Shown piece after piece: positions 16,397 to 25,920 of a stretch of 64,000 nt of DNA (its first letter is position 1; each line of letters begins with the position of its first letter). The DNA lies in assembly GCA_964472315.1 (NCBI GenBank), contig CAYYJS010000006.1, forward strand, positions 1 to 64,000. The letters are read 5' to 3'. This DNA is from CAYYJS01 sp964472315. Lineage in GTDB: Bacteria; Verrucomicrobiota; Kiritimatiellia; UBA8416. Under the pieces are notes generated by a model. It ran no database searches and was not told the origin of the DNA. It saw only the letters and a list, made by a program, of their open reading frames with translations. Both the position numbers and the translations under genes were made by a program.

Positions 16397-17907
16397 CCCT
16401 CTCGGCAGTGCTCCAGGCCGACGATTACCACACCGCCTTCTGGCTGACCCTCGGCTGGCTCATGCACCTGTGGAGCTTCTTCATGGTCTGCGTGCATTGC
16501 CTGCGCACACGGCGCGAAGCCACCTCGGCACTGCTCTGGATATTCCTCTCCTGGTCGTTCCCCATCGTGGGCCCCATCCTCTACCTGACCATCGGGGTCG
16601 ATCGTCTGCCCGACAAGGGCCTGACCAAACTCCTGGCGGACCGCGAATTTCTCGAAGCCCGACGTTCGCGCACCGGCGAAGCGCTCCCCCTCGCCTACTG
16701 GCATCGCACGCGCGTCGCCATGGTCGCGCCGCCCCGCGGCGAACCCGCCCACGCCCTCTGGGCCGGCATCGACGCCATCCTGCGCGACAATCCGTTCATG
16801 GCCGGCAATGCCGTCACCCCTCTCGTCACCGGCGTCGAAGCCTACCCCGCCATGCTCGCCGCGATCGAATCGGCCACCGACCACATCCACCTGCAGAGCT
16901 TCATCATCGCGCGCGACCAGACCGGCCGGCGTTTCATGAACGCGCTCGCCCGCAAGGCCCGCGAAGGGGTCCGCGTCCGCATCCTGTTCGACCGCTTCGG
17001 CTCGACCGGCGCCGCCCTCTCGGGGTTCTTCCGGCGCTACCGCCGCACGCCGAACATGCGGATCGTCGGATGGACACAGGTCAACCCGCTGCGCCGCCAG
17101 TACCAGCTTAACCTGCGCAACCACCGCAAGCTGCTGATCGTCGACGGATGCCGAGCCTTCTGCGGCGGCATCAACCTGCATGACGAGAACATCGGGGACA
17201 ACTCGCATCAGCCGATCCGCGACTACCACTTCGACGTGCGCGGCCCATTCGTGCACGAGCTCCAGTTCTCGTTCCTGCAGGACTGGTATTTCATGACGCG
17301 AGAGGATCCCGACACACTGCTTTGCGCCGCCTGCTTTCCCGCGTTGCCGACCGTCGGCACGGCCCAGGCGCGCCTGGCCAACAGCGGGCCAACATCGACG
17401 ATGGAAACCATCGCCGACATCTTTTTCATGGCCATCACGCAGGCCACCCGCCAATTGCTGATCGTCACGCCCTACTTCGCGCCGCCGCACGATATCGTCC
17501 GCGCCTTGCGCGCGGCCGCGCTGCGCGGCGTCGACGTTCGGCTCATCGTACCGCTCCACAATAACCACGTTTACGCCGGCCTGGCCGGACGCTCGCTCTA
17601 CGAGGAACTCCTCGAATCCGGCGTGCGCATCTTCGAGCGGCGTCCGCCGTTCATGCACGCCAAGGCGGTGCTCGTCGACGATACCATGGCCATCGTCGGC
17701 ACCGCCAACTGGGATGTCCGCAGTCTGCACCTGAACTACGAGACCAACATGATCGTCCACGACGAAATCTTCGTGAATGCGCTCAAGCGCATCGTGCTCG
17801 AAGACGAGCACATGAGCCGCGAGGTCAACCTGGCCACGTGGTGCCTCCGCCCCCGCTATGCCCGCATCGCCGAGAACCTCTGCGCCCTGCTGACCCCCGC
17901 GCTCTGA
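16393..17907 (+). CDS. cls: cardiolipin synthase (phospholipase D family)
   Basis: This 504-residue inner-membrane enzyme condenses phosphatidylglycerol molecules into cardiolipin. Two N-terminal membrane helices (about residues 16-38 and 47-70) are followed by two phospholipase-D domains. Both HKD motifs are intact: HRKLLIVDG near 241 and HAKAVLVDD near 421, the latter followed by the expected GTANWDVRS. The PLDc_N segment LWIFLSWSFPIVGPILYL at the front is characteristic. Translation begins at 16393 by ATGA overlap or at the in-frame ATG at 16384. It converges on the RND pump gene with a gap of only 23 bp. Confidence 0.92.
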   Translation: MTLSAVLQADDYHTAFWLTLGWLMHLWSFFMVCVHCLRTRREATSALLWIFLSWSFPIVGPILYLTIGVDRLPDKGLTKLLADREFLEARRSRTGEALPLAYWHRTRVAMVAPPRGEPAHALWAGIDAILRDNPFMAGNAVTPLVTGVEAYPAMLAAIESATDHIHLQSFIIARDQTGRRFMNALARKAREGVRVRILFDRFGSTGAALSGFFRRYRRTPNMRIVGWTQVNPLRRQYQLNLRNHRKLLIVDGCRAFCGGINLHDENIGDNSHQPIRDYHFDVRGPFVHELQFSFLQDWYFMTREDPDTLLCAACFPALPTVGTAQARLANSGPTSTMETIADIFFMAITQATRQLLIVTPYFAPPHDIVRALRAAALRGVDVRLIVPLHNNHVYAGLAGRSLYEELLESGVRIFERRPPFMHAKAVLVDDTMAIVGTANWDVRSLHLNYETNMIVHDEIFVNALKRIVLEDEHMSREVNLATWCLRPRYARIAENLCALLTPAL

Positions 17908-17930
17908 AAGTTACCCGAATCCGCCCCGCC

Positions 17931-20900
17931 TTACTTCGCCGCCCACCGGCGGATCGCGCCGGCCGCGGCATCCGACAAGCTGTACATCACCGGCACGAGC
18001 ACCAGCGTCAACAGCGTGGACACGGTCAGTCCGAAGATGACCGCCACCGCCATCGGCGCCCACCACGCGCTGGACTCGGCGCCGGCGATCAGGCGCGGCG
18101 GCCATTCGTGCACTTCAAGACTGTACCCGACCGCCATCGGAATCAGCCCGAGGACGGTCGTCACCGCCGTCAACAGCACCGGACGCAACCGCAGCCGTCC
18201 GGCTTCGGCGATCGCCTCGCCGGTCGGCATCCCGGCCGCCTGTCGCTGGCGCACGCAGTCGATCAATACGATGGCGTTGTTCACGACAATGCCGGCGAGG
18301 CTGATGACGCCTACACCGGTCATGACCACGCCGAACCGCATCCGACAGATCAGCAACCCCGCCATCACGCCCACCAGCGACAGGAGCACCGTGAACAGGA
18401 TGATCAGCGGCAGAATCGCGGAGTTGAACTGAATCACGAGAATGACCAGGATCAATCCGCACGCGATCGCGAAGGCGCGCGCCAGAAACGCGCCGGATTC
18501 GCGCATTTCTTCATCGTCGCCGCGGAACCGCAGGGCATACCCGCGCGGCACGCGGAAGTCGGACAACCGCTGCTGCACGTCTAGAAGGATCTTGTCGACA
18601 CCCCGGCCGGCCGCATTGCCGGTCACGGCGATTACGCGTTTCTGGTCGCGGCGCTGGATCGTGCCGCGCCCGCCCGTGTAGACATAGCGCCCCAGCGAGG
18701 ACAGCGGCACGCTCCCGCCGCCGGGCACGGGAATCAGCACCCCGTCGAGCATGCCGACGGAACTGCGCTGTGCCAGCGGCAGGCGCAGCGTGATGTCGTA
18801 CTCCTCTTCGTCTACGCGCAGCTTGCTGCCCTCCACGCCGTAGATCGCCGTACGCAGGAAGAACCCGATGGCCGCCGTGTCGAGCCCCATCAGCGCGGCG
18901 CGCCGGCGGTCGACATGAAACTGCAACTCGGGCAGGGCGTCTTCGTAATCGTCCCGCAGATCGACCAGCCCGGACACCGTATCGATCCGCCGGATGACAT
19001 CCGCGGCCAGGTCGGACAGCACGTCAAAGTCCTCGCCGCTGAGTTCGATCGATACCGGCGCCCCCTGCGGCGGGCCTTCCTCCTGCTTGTCGACCCGCAC
19101 TTCGGCGCCCGCGATCTGGCCCACGTCGTCGCGCATCGTCTTGACGAGCGCCATCGAACTGCCGTGACGCTTCTCGATGTCGACGAACTCGATGAAAATG
19201 TTCGCGACATGCGTCCCCTGCCCGCCGCCGAGAAACCCGCCGCCGCCCGCGCTGCCGACCGTCGACAGGAAAAACTCGATGTCCTCATAGGCCTTGAGCT
19301 TCTCCTCGACGCGGCGCAAGGCCGCGTCGGTCCGTTCGATACTCGTGCCTTGGGGGAACTTGAGCTCGACGGTCGCGTTGCGCGGTTCGGTGTCCGGAAA
19401 CAATTCGACACCCTGTCCGTAGCGGCCGTACGCCTGCACCATCACCACCAGGACCGCGAAGCCGATCAGCATCACGGCCGCCCGATGCCGCAGCGCCGCG
19501 CGCAGGAGCTGCTCGTAGCCGCGCACGAACGGGTGATGTCCGGTCCGCCCGGCCTCGTCGCGCCCGCGCTTCCCGCGACTGATCAGCGCCGAACAGATCG
19601 CGGGGTTGATGACCATGGCGACAAACAGCGAGGCAAGGAGGACAACGATGAGGGTCTTCGGCATGAACCCCATGAACTGGCCCATGACGTCGGGCCAGAA
19701 CAGCAGCGGCGCGAACGCGGCGCACGTGGTCAGCGTCGACGTGATGACCGGCCACGCCACCTCGGCCGCCCCACGCCGCGACGCCTCGATGCGCGACGCC
19801 CCCTCCGTGTGGTGGCGGAAAATGTTTTCGACGATCACGATCGCGTTGTCGACCAGCATGCCGACCGCCAGCACCAGGCTGAACAGGACGATCATGTTCA
19901 GCGAGAAGCCCAGCATGTCCAGCAGCGTGAAAGAAATCAGCATCGAGAACGGAATCGCCAGCGCGACGAACAGGCTGTTGCGCGCGCCCATGAAGATGAA
20001 CAGCACGATGACCACGAGTACGAACCCGCTGACCACGTTGTTTTCGAGCTCGTCGATCATCATGTCGACATAGTCCGACTCGTCCATCACGATCGTCAGC
20101 CGGACGTCGGCCGGAATGAGAAACCCGTCGATGATCTTCTTTACCGCATCGATCAACCGTACGGAGTTCTCGCCCGACCGCTTCTTGACGCCGACCGAAA
20201 CACCGGTCTCGCCGTTGAGCCGCGAGATGGATGTCAGGTCCTTGTAGGTGTCGTCGATCGTGGCGACATCGCGCAGGTAGACCGGCGCCCCGTTCACGGT
20301 CGTCAGCAGGAGGTCGCGCAGTTCCGCCGCGATCGCATACTCCCCCGGCACGCGCACCTGGAACTTGCTGCCGTCGACTTCCACGTTGCCCGCCGAGACG
20401 GTCACGTTCTCCGCCGTGATGCGCTGCATCACCAACCCCAGCGGCACCCCCAGCGCCGCCAGCCGCGTGCGGTCGAATTCGACGCGGATTTCGCGCTCGC
20501 GCGTGCCGGAAATGTCCACCGCCTTCACGCCCGCGAGTTGCTCGATCTCGTCTTGCAGCGCCTCCGCGAGATTCTTCAGCCGCGGCAACGTCGTGTTCCC
20601 GGACAAGGCGAACGTCAGGATCGGAAAATCGGAACTGAAGTTGAACGCCTGCACGACAGGCTCATCGAGATCCTCCGGCAGATCGGGTCCCGCCAGGTCC
20701 ACCTTGTTCTTCGTCTTCTGCAAGGCGACGTCGATGTCCTGCCCGGCTCGGAATTCGATCGTGACCGACACATAACTGTCGCCCGAAATCGAGGTGATCT
20801 CCTTGACGTTCTCCAGATCGTTGAGCTGACGCTCCAGCGGAATCGTGACGAGCTTCTCCATCTCGGAAGCCGCCGTGCCGTCATAGACAGCCGAAATGAA

Positions 20901-21035
20901 GACATAGGGAATCGTGATGTCGGGCGAACCCTCGCGCGGCAGCGAGCGATAACTGTGAATGCCGGCGATCGTGAATACGACCGCGAAGACAGCCACCGCC
21001 GTGCGGAACTTGATGGCGTAGTTGGAAACGATCAT
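17931..21035 (-). CDS. RND-family efflux transporter (HAE1/AcrB-like inner-membrane pump)
   Basis: This 1034-residue proton-driven trimeric pump subunit spans the inner membrane. It has the duplicated architecture of RND pumps: one membrane helix, a large periplasmic loop (about residues 35-330), helices 2-6, a central cytoplasmic stretch, then the second copy. The proton-relay region in TM4 reads VGMLVDNAIVIVEN, with one Asp where AcrB has two adjacent Asp. The second half carries the VVNNAIVLIDC repeat. This pattern resembles MdtBC-like or lipid/drug-type RND proteins rather than metal pumps. Its ATG overlaps the adaptor gene stop (ATGA at 21032-21035), and a TolC-type gene is upstream, so all three parts of the machine come from one operon. 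Substrate unknown. Confidence 0.93.
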   Translation of the reverse strand: MIVSNYAIKFRTAVAVFAVVFTIAGIHSYRSLPREGSPDITIPYVFISAVYDGTAASEMEKLVTIPLERQLNDLENVKEITSISGDSYVSVTIEFRAGQDIDVALQKTKNKVDLAGPDLPEDLDEPVVQAFNFSSDFPILTFALSGNTTLPRLKNLAEALQDEIEQLAGVKAVDISGTREREIRVEFDRTRLAALGVPLGLVMQRITAENVTVSAGNVEVDGSKFQVRVPGEYAIAAELRDLLLTTVNGAPVYLRDVATIDDTYKDLTSISRLNGETGVSVGVKKRSGENSVRLIDAVKKIIDGFLIPADVRLTIVMDESDYVDMMIDELENNVVSGFVLVVIVLFIFMGARNSLFVALAIPFSMLISFTLLDMLGFSLNMIVLFSLVLAVGMLVDNAIVIVENIFRHHTEGASRIEASRRGAAEVAWPVITSTLTTCAAFAPLLFWPDVMGQFMGFMPKTLIVVLLASLFVAMVINPAICSALISRGKRGRDEAGRTGHHPFVRGYEQLLRAALRHRAAVMLIGFAVLVVMVQAYGRYGQGVELFPDTEPRNATVELKFPQGTSIERTDAALRRVEEKLKAYEDIEFFLSTVGSAGGGGFLGGGQGTHVANIFIEFVDIEKRHGSSMALVKTMRDDVGQIAGAEVRVDKQEEGPPQGAPVSIELSGEDFDVLSDLAADVIRRIDTVSGLVDLRDDYEDALPELQFHVDRRRAALMGLDTAAIGFFLRTAIYGVEGSKLRVDEEEYDITLRLPLAQRSSVGMLDGVLIPVPGGGSVPLSSLGRYVYTGGRGTIQRRDQKRVIAVTGNAAGRGVDKILLDVQQRLSDFRVPRGYALRFRGDDEEMRESGAFLARAFAIACGLILVILVIQFNSAILPLIILFTVLLSLVGVMAGLLICRMRFGVVMTGVGVISLAGIVVNNAIVLIDCVRQRQAAGMPTGEAIAEAGRLRLRPVLLTAVTTVLGLIPMAVGYSLEVHEWPPRLIAGAESSAWWAPMAVAVIFGLTVSTLLTLVLVPVMYSLSDAAAGAIRRWAAK

Positions 21036-22141
21036 GGCCGCGCCGTCTCCGCATCCGCCGAATCCGGCCCGTCGATCGCGACGGCCATGCCGTCCTGCAA
21101 CCCGCGCTGCCCTTCGAGCACGACGCGTTCGCCGGCCGCCAGCCCCGCGGCGATGACCACCTCGGTCGCCAGAAAACGGTCGATCCGCACGATACGCCGC
21201 ACCGCCCGCCCTTCGACGACCAGGTAGACCACGTTCTCGCCGCGCTGCGGCACAACCGCCGAAAGCGGCACCGTCACCGCCGACGGCACCAGGCCGCGCA
21301 CCAGGCGCACATCGGCGATCATGCCCGGTTTGAGCACGGCAGGCGCCGGATCGATCAGCAATTCGACCGCGAACGACGCCCCATCCGGACGCGCCGCCGC
21401 CGATACGAACGAGACCACGCCGGTGAAGCCTATCGCGCCGGACGCCGGCACATCGAACCGCATCGTCTCGCCGGCACGGACAGCCGTAATGTCCCGCTCC
21501 GGCACGTCGATGGACACCTTCACGCGCGACGTATCCACCACACGGAACGCCGGCTCCCCTTCATTCACGAACTCGCCGGGCTCGACATAGCGTTCCTCGA
21601 CGCGTCCGTCCACGGGGGCCTTGACCAGACACTGCTCGATCTGAACCTGCGCCTGCGCGACCGCGTTGGACGCCAGCGCCAGCCGGCGCGCCACGGCATC
21701 GTACTCGCTCTGCGACACGGCACCGGCCTTGCGCATTTCATGCCAGCGCTCCAGGTCGCGCACGGCGTCGCGCAGTTCGATCTCCGCCTGTTCCCGCATC
21801 GTCCGCCACGTCCCGTCTTCGAGCCGCAGCAATACCTGCCCCGCCGCCACCTCATCGCCGCGTTCGGCGAGAATCGCCGCGACGGCGGCGCCCTTGCGCG
21901 CCGGCACCCGCGCGTCCACAAAGGCCGCGATCCGGCCCGGCAGCCGCACCTCGTCGAACACGTCCCGCGGCGACACGACGACCGTCTTCACCGCGACCGC
22001 CTTCTCGGGCGGCGGCGGAACCGCTTCCACGCGTTTGGGGATCGCCTTGAACAGCACGATCGCCACCAGCAACAGCGCCAGGACGGCCCATAACGCGATC
22101 CCGGCCGTGTTCCGACGCCACCATTCCCGCTTCGTATTCAT
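21032..22141 (-). CDS. RND efflux periplasmic adaptor (membrane fusion protein)
   Basis: This 369-residue adaptor connects the RND pump to the outer-membrane channel. It has a single N-terminal membrane anchor (about residues 12-32) and no lipobox. A biotinyl-lipoyl-like half-motif is at about 70-100 and an alpha-helical hairpin at about 110-165. The second lipoyl half-motif follows (VKAPVDGRVEERYVEPGEFV), then beta-barrel and membrane-proximal domains. Gene order on the minus strand is tolC, adaptor, pump; the tolC stop lies 93 bp upstream. Confidence 0.92.
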   Translation of the reverse strand: MNTKREWWRRNTAGIALWAVLALLLVAIVLFKAIPKRVEAVPPPPEKAVAVKTVVVSPRDVFDEVRLPGRIAAFVDARVPARKGAAVAAILAERGDEVAAGQVLLRLEDGTWRTMREQAEIELRDAVRDLERWHEMRKAGAVSQSEYDAVARRLALASNAVAQAQVQIEQCLVKAPVDGRVEERYVEPGEFVNEGEPAFRVVDTSRVKVSIDVPERDITAVRAGETMRFDVPASGAIGFTGVVSFVSAAARPDGASFAVELLIDPAPAVLKPGMIADVRLVRGLVPSAVTVPLSAVVPQRGENVVYLVVEGRAVRRIVRIDRFLATEVVIAAGLAAGERVVLEGQRGLQDGMAVAIDGPDSADAETARP

Positions 22142-22234
22142 TCCATTTCTCCCCGCGGCCGTTCACGTTCTGTCATGAATTCCACCCCAGTTGCGGGGTA
22201 AATCAACGTTCATTCTTTCATACAACTTCTGACA

Positions 22235-23623
22235 CTACCGCTGTTCGCCCGGCGCTGCGTCATCGGCGGGCGCCGGAGCGCCCCAGTCCTTCAGGCCACA
22301 GGCATGGCGCAACCGCGCCACGGACACGGCATGGTCGTGCAGCGCCTGTTGCCGCACGAGCCGCGCCGTACTCAGCGCCAGGTTGGCATCCGTCACATCG
22401 AGATACGTGCCCAGCCCCGACCCGTGACGGGACTGCGCGATCTCCAGCGCCCGCGCCGCGGCGGCGATCGTATCGTCGCCCGCGGCCAGCGCCTCGGCGG
22501 CGTGTTCCATGGCCAGCCAGGCCTGCCGTATTTCGAGCGCCACCTGCTTTGTCAGTTCGTCAAGGTCGGTTCCCAGCTTGGCGTGCGTCAGCGCCTTCTC
22601 CCGCGCGGCATGCCGCGTCAGCCCGCCGTCCCAGATGTTCCAGGAGAGCCGCACCCCGGCGCTCCAATGCCATTCCCATGCGTTGTCGAAGGACACGAAC
22701 CGGTAGGCATTGGCGCCGTCATAGGTCAGGAACGCGTCCAGCCGCGGCCGCCCATCGGCACGCGTGGCGACGAAGTCCTCGTATCCGAGCGACAGGCGCA
22801 GCGCCGCCGCGCGCAGCGCGGGTCGATTCGCGAGCGCGACCCCGGTCAGCGTCGCCAGATCCCCCGGCGGCGCCTCGCGGACCAGCTCGCCCGCGAACCG
22901 CACCGCCTCTTCGTCCACGTCGAGGAGCCGGCAGTACTCGGCCACGGCAAGCTGGCGCTCGTTGCGCGCCTGGATCAGGACGGACCGCTCGTTCGCGACA
23001 CGCACGCGCGCGGTCAGTTGGTCGAATTCCGACGCCGCGCCGTGCGCCACTTTCCGGTCGGTCTGCCCCGACAGCGCGCCAAGCTGGTCGACCGACGCCT
23101 CGCGCACGGCCAGTACATCGCGCGCCAGCAACAGCCGGTAGAAACCCAGCCGCAAGTCGAGTACCAACGCCGATTCCACGTCCCGGCGGCGCCAGGCCGC
23201 ATGCTCCTGCGTCAGGTTCGCCGCGCGCAACGCGGCGCCGACTTTGCCGCTGGCATAGAGCAACTGCTCGACATCGGCCCGTACCTCGTAGTTGTCCAGC
23301 GTGCCGAAATCCTCGGCGCCATCGCCGAAGTCGATCGACTGGAGTTCGTCGAGCCGCGTGTAGTTCGCCTGCATGGAGACATGGGGCAGCGCGATCGAAC
23401 TGGCCTGGCGGCGGATATGTCCGGCGATCGTCTCGTCACGCCGCGCGTTCAGCGCCACGCCGCTTTGCCGCAGTCCGAGCGCCACGCAATCCGAAAGCGT
23501 GAGCGTCCGGACATCCGCCGCCGCCGCCGCCGTCGGCATCCCCGCTTCGGCGGACGACGCCGTCGAACCACCACTCGCCACCATCGCCGCAACGGCCGCG
23601 ATGGCCCATCCTCGTCCCTTCAT
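22235..23623 (-). CDS. TolC-family outer-membrane efflux channel
   Basis: This 462-residue exported protein has a signal peptide over about residues 1-25 and two OEP (outer membrane efflux protein) repeats of long helices and short strands, the trimeric TolC fold. The length is normal. The start at 23623 is preferred because AAGGG is 6 nt upstream; an ATG two codons earlier (23629) directly abuts that site. It is the first gene of the tripartite efflux operon. Confidence 0.88.
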   Translation of the reverse strand: MKGRGWAIAAVAAMVASGGSTASSAEAGMPTAAAAADVRTLTLSDCVALGLRQSGVALNARRDETIAGHIRRQASSIALPHVSMQANYTRLDELQSIDFGDGAEDFGTLDNYEVRADVEQLLYASGKVGAALRAANLTQEHAAWRRRDVESALVLDLRLGFYRLLLARDVLAVREASVDQLGALSGQTDRKVAHGAASEFDQLTARVRVANERSVLIQARNERQLAVAEYCRLLDVDEEAVRFAGELVREAPPGDLATLTGVALANRPALRAAALRLSLGYEDFVATRADGRPRLDAFLTYDGANAYRFVSFDNAWEWHWSAGVRLSWNIWDGGLTRHAAREKALTHAKLGTDLDELTKQVALEIRQAWLAMEHAAEALAAGDDTIAAAARALEIAQSRHGSGLGTYLDVTDANLALSTARLVRQQALHDHAVSVARLRHACGLKDWGAPAPADDAAPGEQR

Positions 23624-23744
23624 ACCCATCCCTTCGCTCGCGCGGGCGCATCGCCGCCGCGCGTGCCCGAATACCGGCGAACACCCCAGGGTGCAGTCAC
23701 GTATGGTTCGGCGGTCGTTTTTTCTGGCAACTCAACAAGCCGAT

Positions 23745-23774
23745 ACTATACGGTGCTTCATCGGAACTACGCAA
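23745..23774 (-). promoter_or_regulatory. possible promoter for the tolC-adaptor-RND operon
   Basis: On the minus strand TTGCGT (23774-23769), 18 bp, TATAGT (23750-23745). The -10 is strong and the -35 partial. The untranslated leader would be about 115 nt. Confidence 0.4.
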
Positions 23775-23794
23775 TTTGTTTTGCCGCGAACGGG

Positions 23795-23800
23795 TATAGT
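23795..23800 (+). promoter_or_regulatory. possible -10 box for the GT2 gene
   Basis: TATAGT lies 24 bp before the ATG. No convincing -35 box is found at 16-18 bp, so it is only a weak call. The TATAGT form recurs at 50689 and, inverted, at 23745. Confidence 0.25.
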
Positions 23801-23823
23801 CAGCCGCCAAACGAGGAACCATC

Positions 23824-24807
23824 ATGCCGCATCTGTCGGTCGTCGTGCCGGTCTTCAACGAAGAGGATAACGTGCAGCACCTGTGCGAGGCCATCCATGC
23901 GGCGCTCGGCAAGCTTGACCGCACCTATGAGGTCGTGCTGGTCGACGACGGCAGCCGTGACGCCACGTGGGACCGCCTCGTGGCCTGCGCGCGCCAGTAC
24001 CCGTATTTCCGGCTCGTGCGCTTCCGCCGCAATTTCGGACAGACGGCAGCCATGGCCGCCGGGTTCCATGCCTCGCGCGGCGACGTGGTCGTGACCATGG
24101 ACGCCGACCTCCAGAACGATCCGGAGGATATCCCGCTCCTGCTCGCGGAAGCCGACAAGGGCTTCGACGTGGTCAGCGGGTGGCGCAAGGTGCGCAAGGA
24201 CCCGTTCGTCAGCCGCCGTCTGCCGTCGATGCTCGCCAACGCGCTCATCAGCAAAATCACGGGCGTCGCGCTGCACGACTACGGCTGCACGCTCAAGGCC
24301 TACCATCGGGAAGTCGTCGAACGGCTGCACCTGTACGGAGAGATGCACCGGTTCATTCCCGCCCTGGCAAGCTGGGTCGGCGCCTCGCTCACGGAAGTGC
24401 CGGTCAACCACCGCGCCCGCCGCTTCGGGACGTCCAAGTACGGCATTTCGCGGACGTTCCGCGTGATTCTCGATCTCATGACCGTGAAGTTCCTTCTGCG
24501 CTACAGCACGCACCCCATCCAGATGTTCGGCAAGATCGGAATGATCTTCGGGTTGCCGGGGTTGCTGATGCTGGCGATGCTCGTCGCGGGCAATGTGGTT
24601 TACTGGGTCGCGCCCTGCGGCTTCACGGAGCAACTCGTGGACCTGAGCAAACGCCCCTTCTGGGTCGTCATGCCGTTCATGCTGATCCTGTTCTGCATCC
24701 AGTTCATCAGCATGGGCCTGCTGGCCGAAATCCAGATCCGCACCTACCACGAGTCGCAGAACAAACCCATCTACGTCATCCGGGAAACCTTCGATTCGCC
24801 GGCCTGA
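23824..24807 (+). CDS. family-2 glycosyltransferase with two C-terminal membrane helices (polyprenyl-phosphate type)
   Basis: This 327-residue GT-A enzyme begins with LSVVVPVFNEEDN and carries the donor-binding VDDGSRDATW (about residue 41), the DADLQNDPED metal-binding DxD region (about 96) and the RRFGTSKYGISR motif (about 202) of dolichol/undecaprenyl-phosphate glycosyltransferases. Two hydrophobic helices near the C-terminus (about 240-262 and 280-305) anchor it in the inner membrane. It should load a sugar from UDP- or GDP-sugar onto undecaprenyl phosphate, which GT-C enzymes could then use (for example the proteins at 53235-54725 and 55149-56450; inference). Confidence 0.9.
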   Translation: MPHLSVVVPVFNEEDNVQHLCEAIHAALGKLDRTYEVVLVDDGSRDATWDRLVACARQYPYFRLVRFRRNFGQTAAMAAGFHASRGDVVVTMDADLQNDPEDIPLLLAEADKGFDVVSGWRKVRKDPFVSRRLPSMLANALISKITGVALHDYGCTLKAYHREVVERLHLYGEMHRFIPALASWVGASLTEVPVNHRARRFGTSKYGISRTFRVILDLMTVKFLLRYSTHPIQMFGKIGMIFGLPGLLMLAMLVAGNVVYWVAPCGFTEQLVDLSKRPFWVVMPFMLILFCIQFISMGLLAEIQIRTYHESQNKPIYVIRETFDSPA

Positions 24808-24821
24808 CCGGCGCGGCCGCC

Positions 24822-25709
24822 ATGCACATGCCGACCGACACAGGGGCCACCGTGTTCGAAGGCCCCGCTGCGGCATTCGCGGGCGTGGTCGTATTGGCGC
24901 TGCTCGTCGCCGGCCTCGTTTTCGACGCGCGTCTGCTGGCGTGGCTCCGGCGCCACCCCGCCGCCTGGGCGCGTCGTATCGCGCGCCTGCGTCGCCGGCC
25001 CTGGCCGGCGGCCGCCGCGGCGCATGTTTTCGTTCCGCTGGCACTCGTGTATGTCGGCGCCACGCTGGCCGCGCAACTGCTGGCCGACCACCTCGCGCTG
25101 ATGTGCGATACGACGCGCTACCTCGTCACGGTCGCGGGCACGGTCCTGCTGCACGGCTGGATCGCCGCCGTCATTCTGCGCAATGCCCGCCGCCGCGGGT
25201 TGACCTGGCGCCAGTCCTTCGGTTCCCGAGCCCCCGCATCCCCGTCGGCGCCGCGAACCCTTGTCGCCGCACTCCATGGCTACATCGCCATGGTCCCGGC
25301 GGTCATCGCCGGCGCGATCGTCACGCAGGCGATTCTGCGCGCCACGGGCCGTACGCCCGCCCCGCAGGACATTCTCAGCATTTTCCTGCTGCCGGACACC
25401 CCCGTCTGGTTCCGGTGGGCCATCGGCGGCATGGCCGTCGTCACCGCGCCCATCGCGGAGGAACTGCTGTTCCGCGGCGTGCTCCTGCCGGCCCTCTTGC
25501 GCCGCGCCCACGCCGTCCCGGCGTTCCTTGCCACGGCGCTGTGTTTCGGACTGATGCATGGGCACCTGACGGCCCTGACACCACTCATGGCCATCGGGCT
25601 GTCGCTCTCGCTCGCCTATGCGGGCACGGGCACGCTTGTCGTGCCGATCCTGATGCACGCGCTGTTCAACGCCGTCAGCCTGCTGTTCGTATGCCTCGTG
25701 GCGCTTTGA
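24822..25709 (+). CDS. CPBP-family intramembrane metalloprotease
   Basis: This 295-residue polytopic membrane protein has about eight hydrophobic segments. The CPBP (Abi/CAAX-like) signature is clear: EELLFRG near residue 210 (EExxxR motif), FGLMHGH near 244 and HALFN near 279, which would chelate zinc within the membrane. Such proteases act in protein processing or bacteriocin self-immunity; the substrate is unknown. The ATG at 24822 follows the GT2 stop by 14 bp, so co-transcription is likely. The N-terminal 90 residues are unusually Arg-rich between helices. Confidence 0.85.
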   Translation: MHMPTDTGATVFEGPAAAFAGVVVLALLVAGLVFDARLLAWLRRHPAAWARRIARLRRRPWPAAAAAHVFVPLALVYVGATLAAQLLADHLALMCDTTRYLVTVAGTVLLHGWIAAVILRNARRRGLTWRQSFGSRAPASPSAPRTLVAALHGYIAMVPAVIAGAIVTQAILRATGRTPAPQDILSIFLLPDTPVWFRWAIGGMAVVTAPIAEELLFRGVLLPALLRRAHAVPAFLATALCFGLMHGHLTALTPLMAIGLSLSLAYAGTGTLVVPILMHALFNAVSLLFVCLVAL

Positions 25710-25854
25710 CGCCGCGACAAGCCAGGGAACCGGGAAACCGGCCGACAAGAGCGGGCCACGATTGGGAATCTCTCTCATCGTCGACCGTTCTCGTCGCCGC
25801 TATCGTTTCCCCGCTCCCCTGCCCCCTCGAAGTTCCACGCATCAGTCAATTCGC

Positions 25855-25883
25855 TTGTCGCACCGCGGCACGCCCGCTAGCAT
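25855..25883 (+). promoter_or_regulatory. possible promoter for the URO-D-like gene
   Basis: TTGTCG (25855-25860), 17 bp, TAGCAT (25878-25883), with four of six matches in each box. It lies in the 210-bp gap after the CPBP gene, which otherwise shows nothing recognisable. Confidence 0.35.
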
Positions 25884-25920
25884 GCCGCTCATTATCAACA
25901 ATGCCTATGGAGAACCGACG

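Noticed and set aside
18915..21227. A 770-codon plus-strand frame antisense to the RND pump
   Set aside because: It mirrors the RND gene, has no recognisable domain and has the same biased composition.
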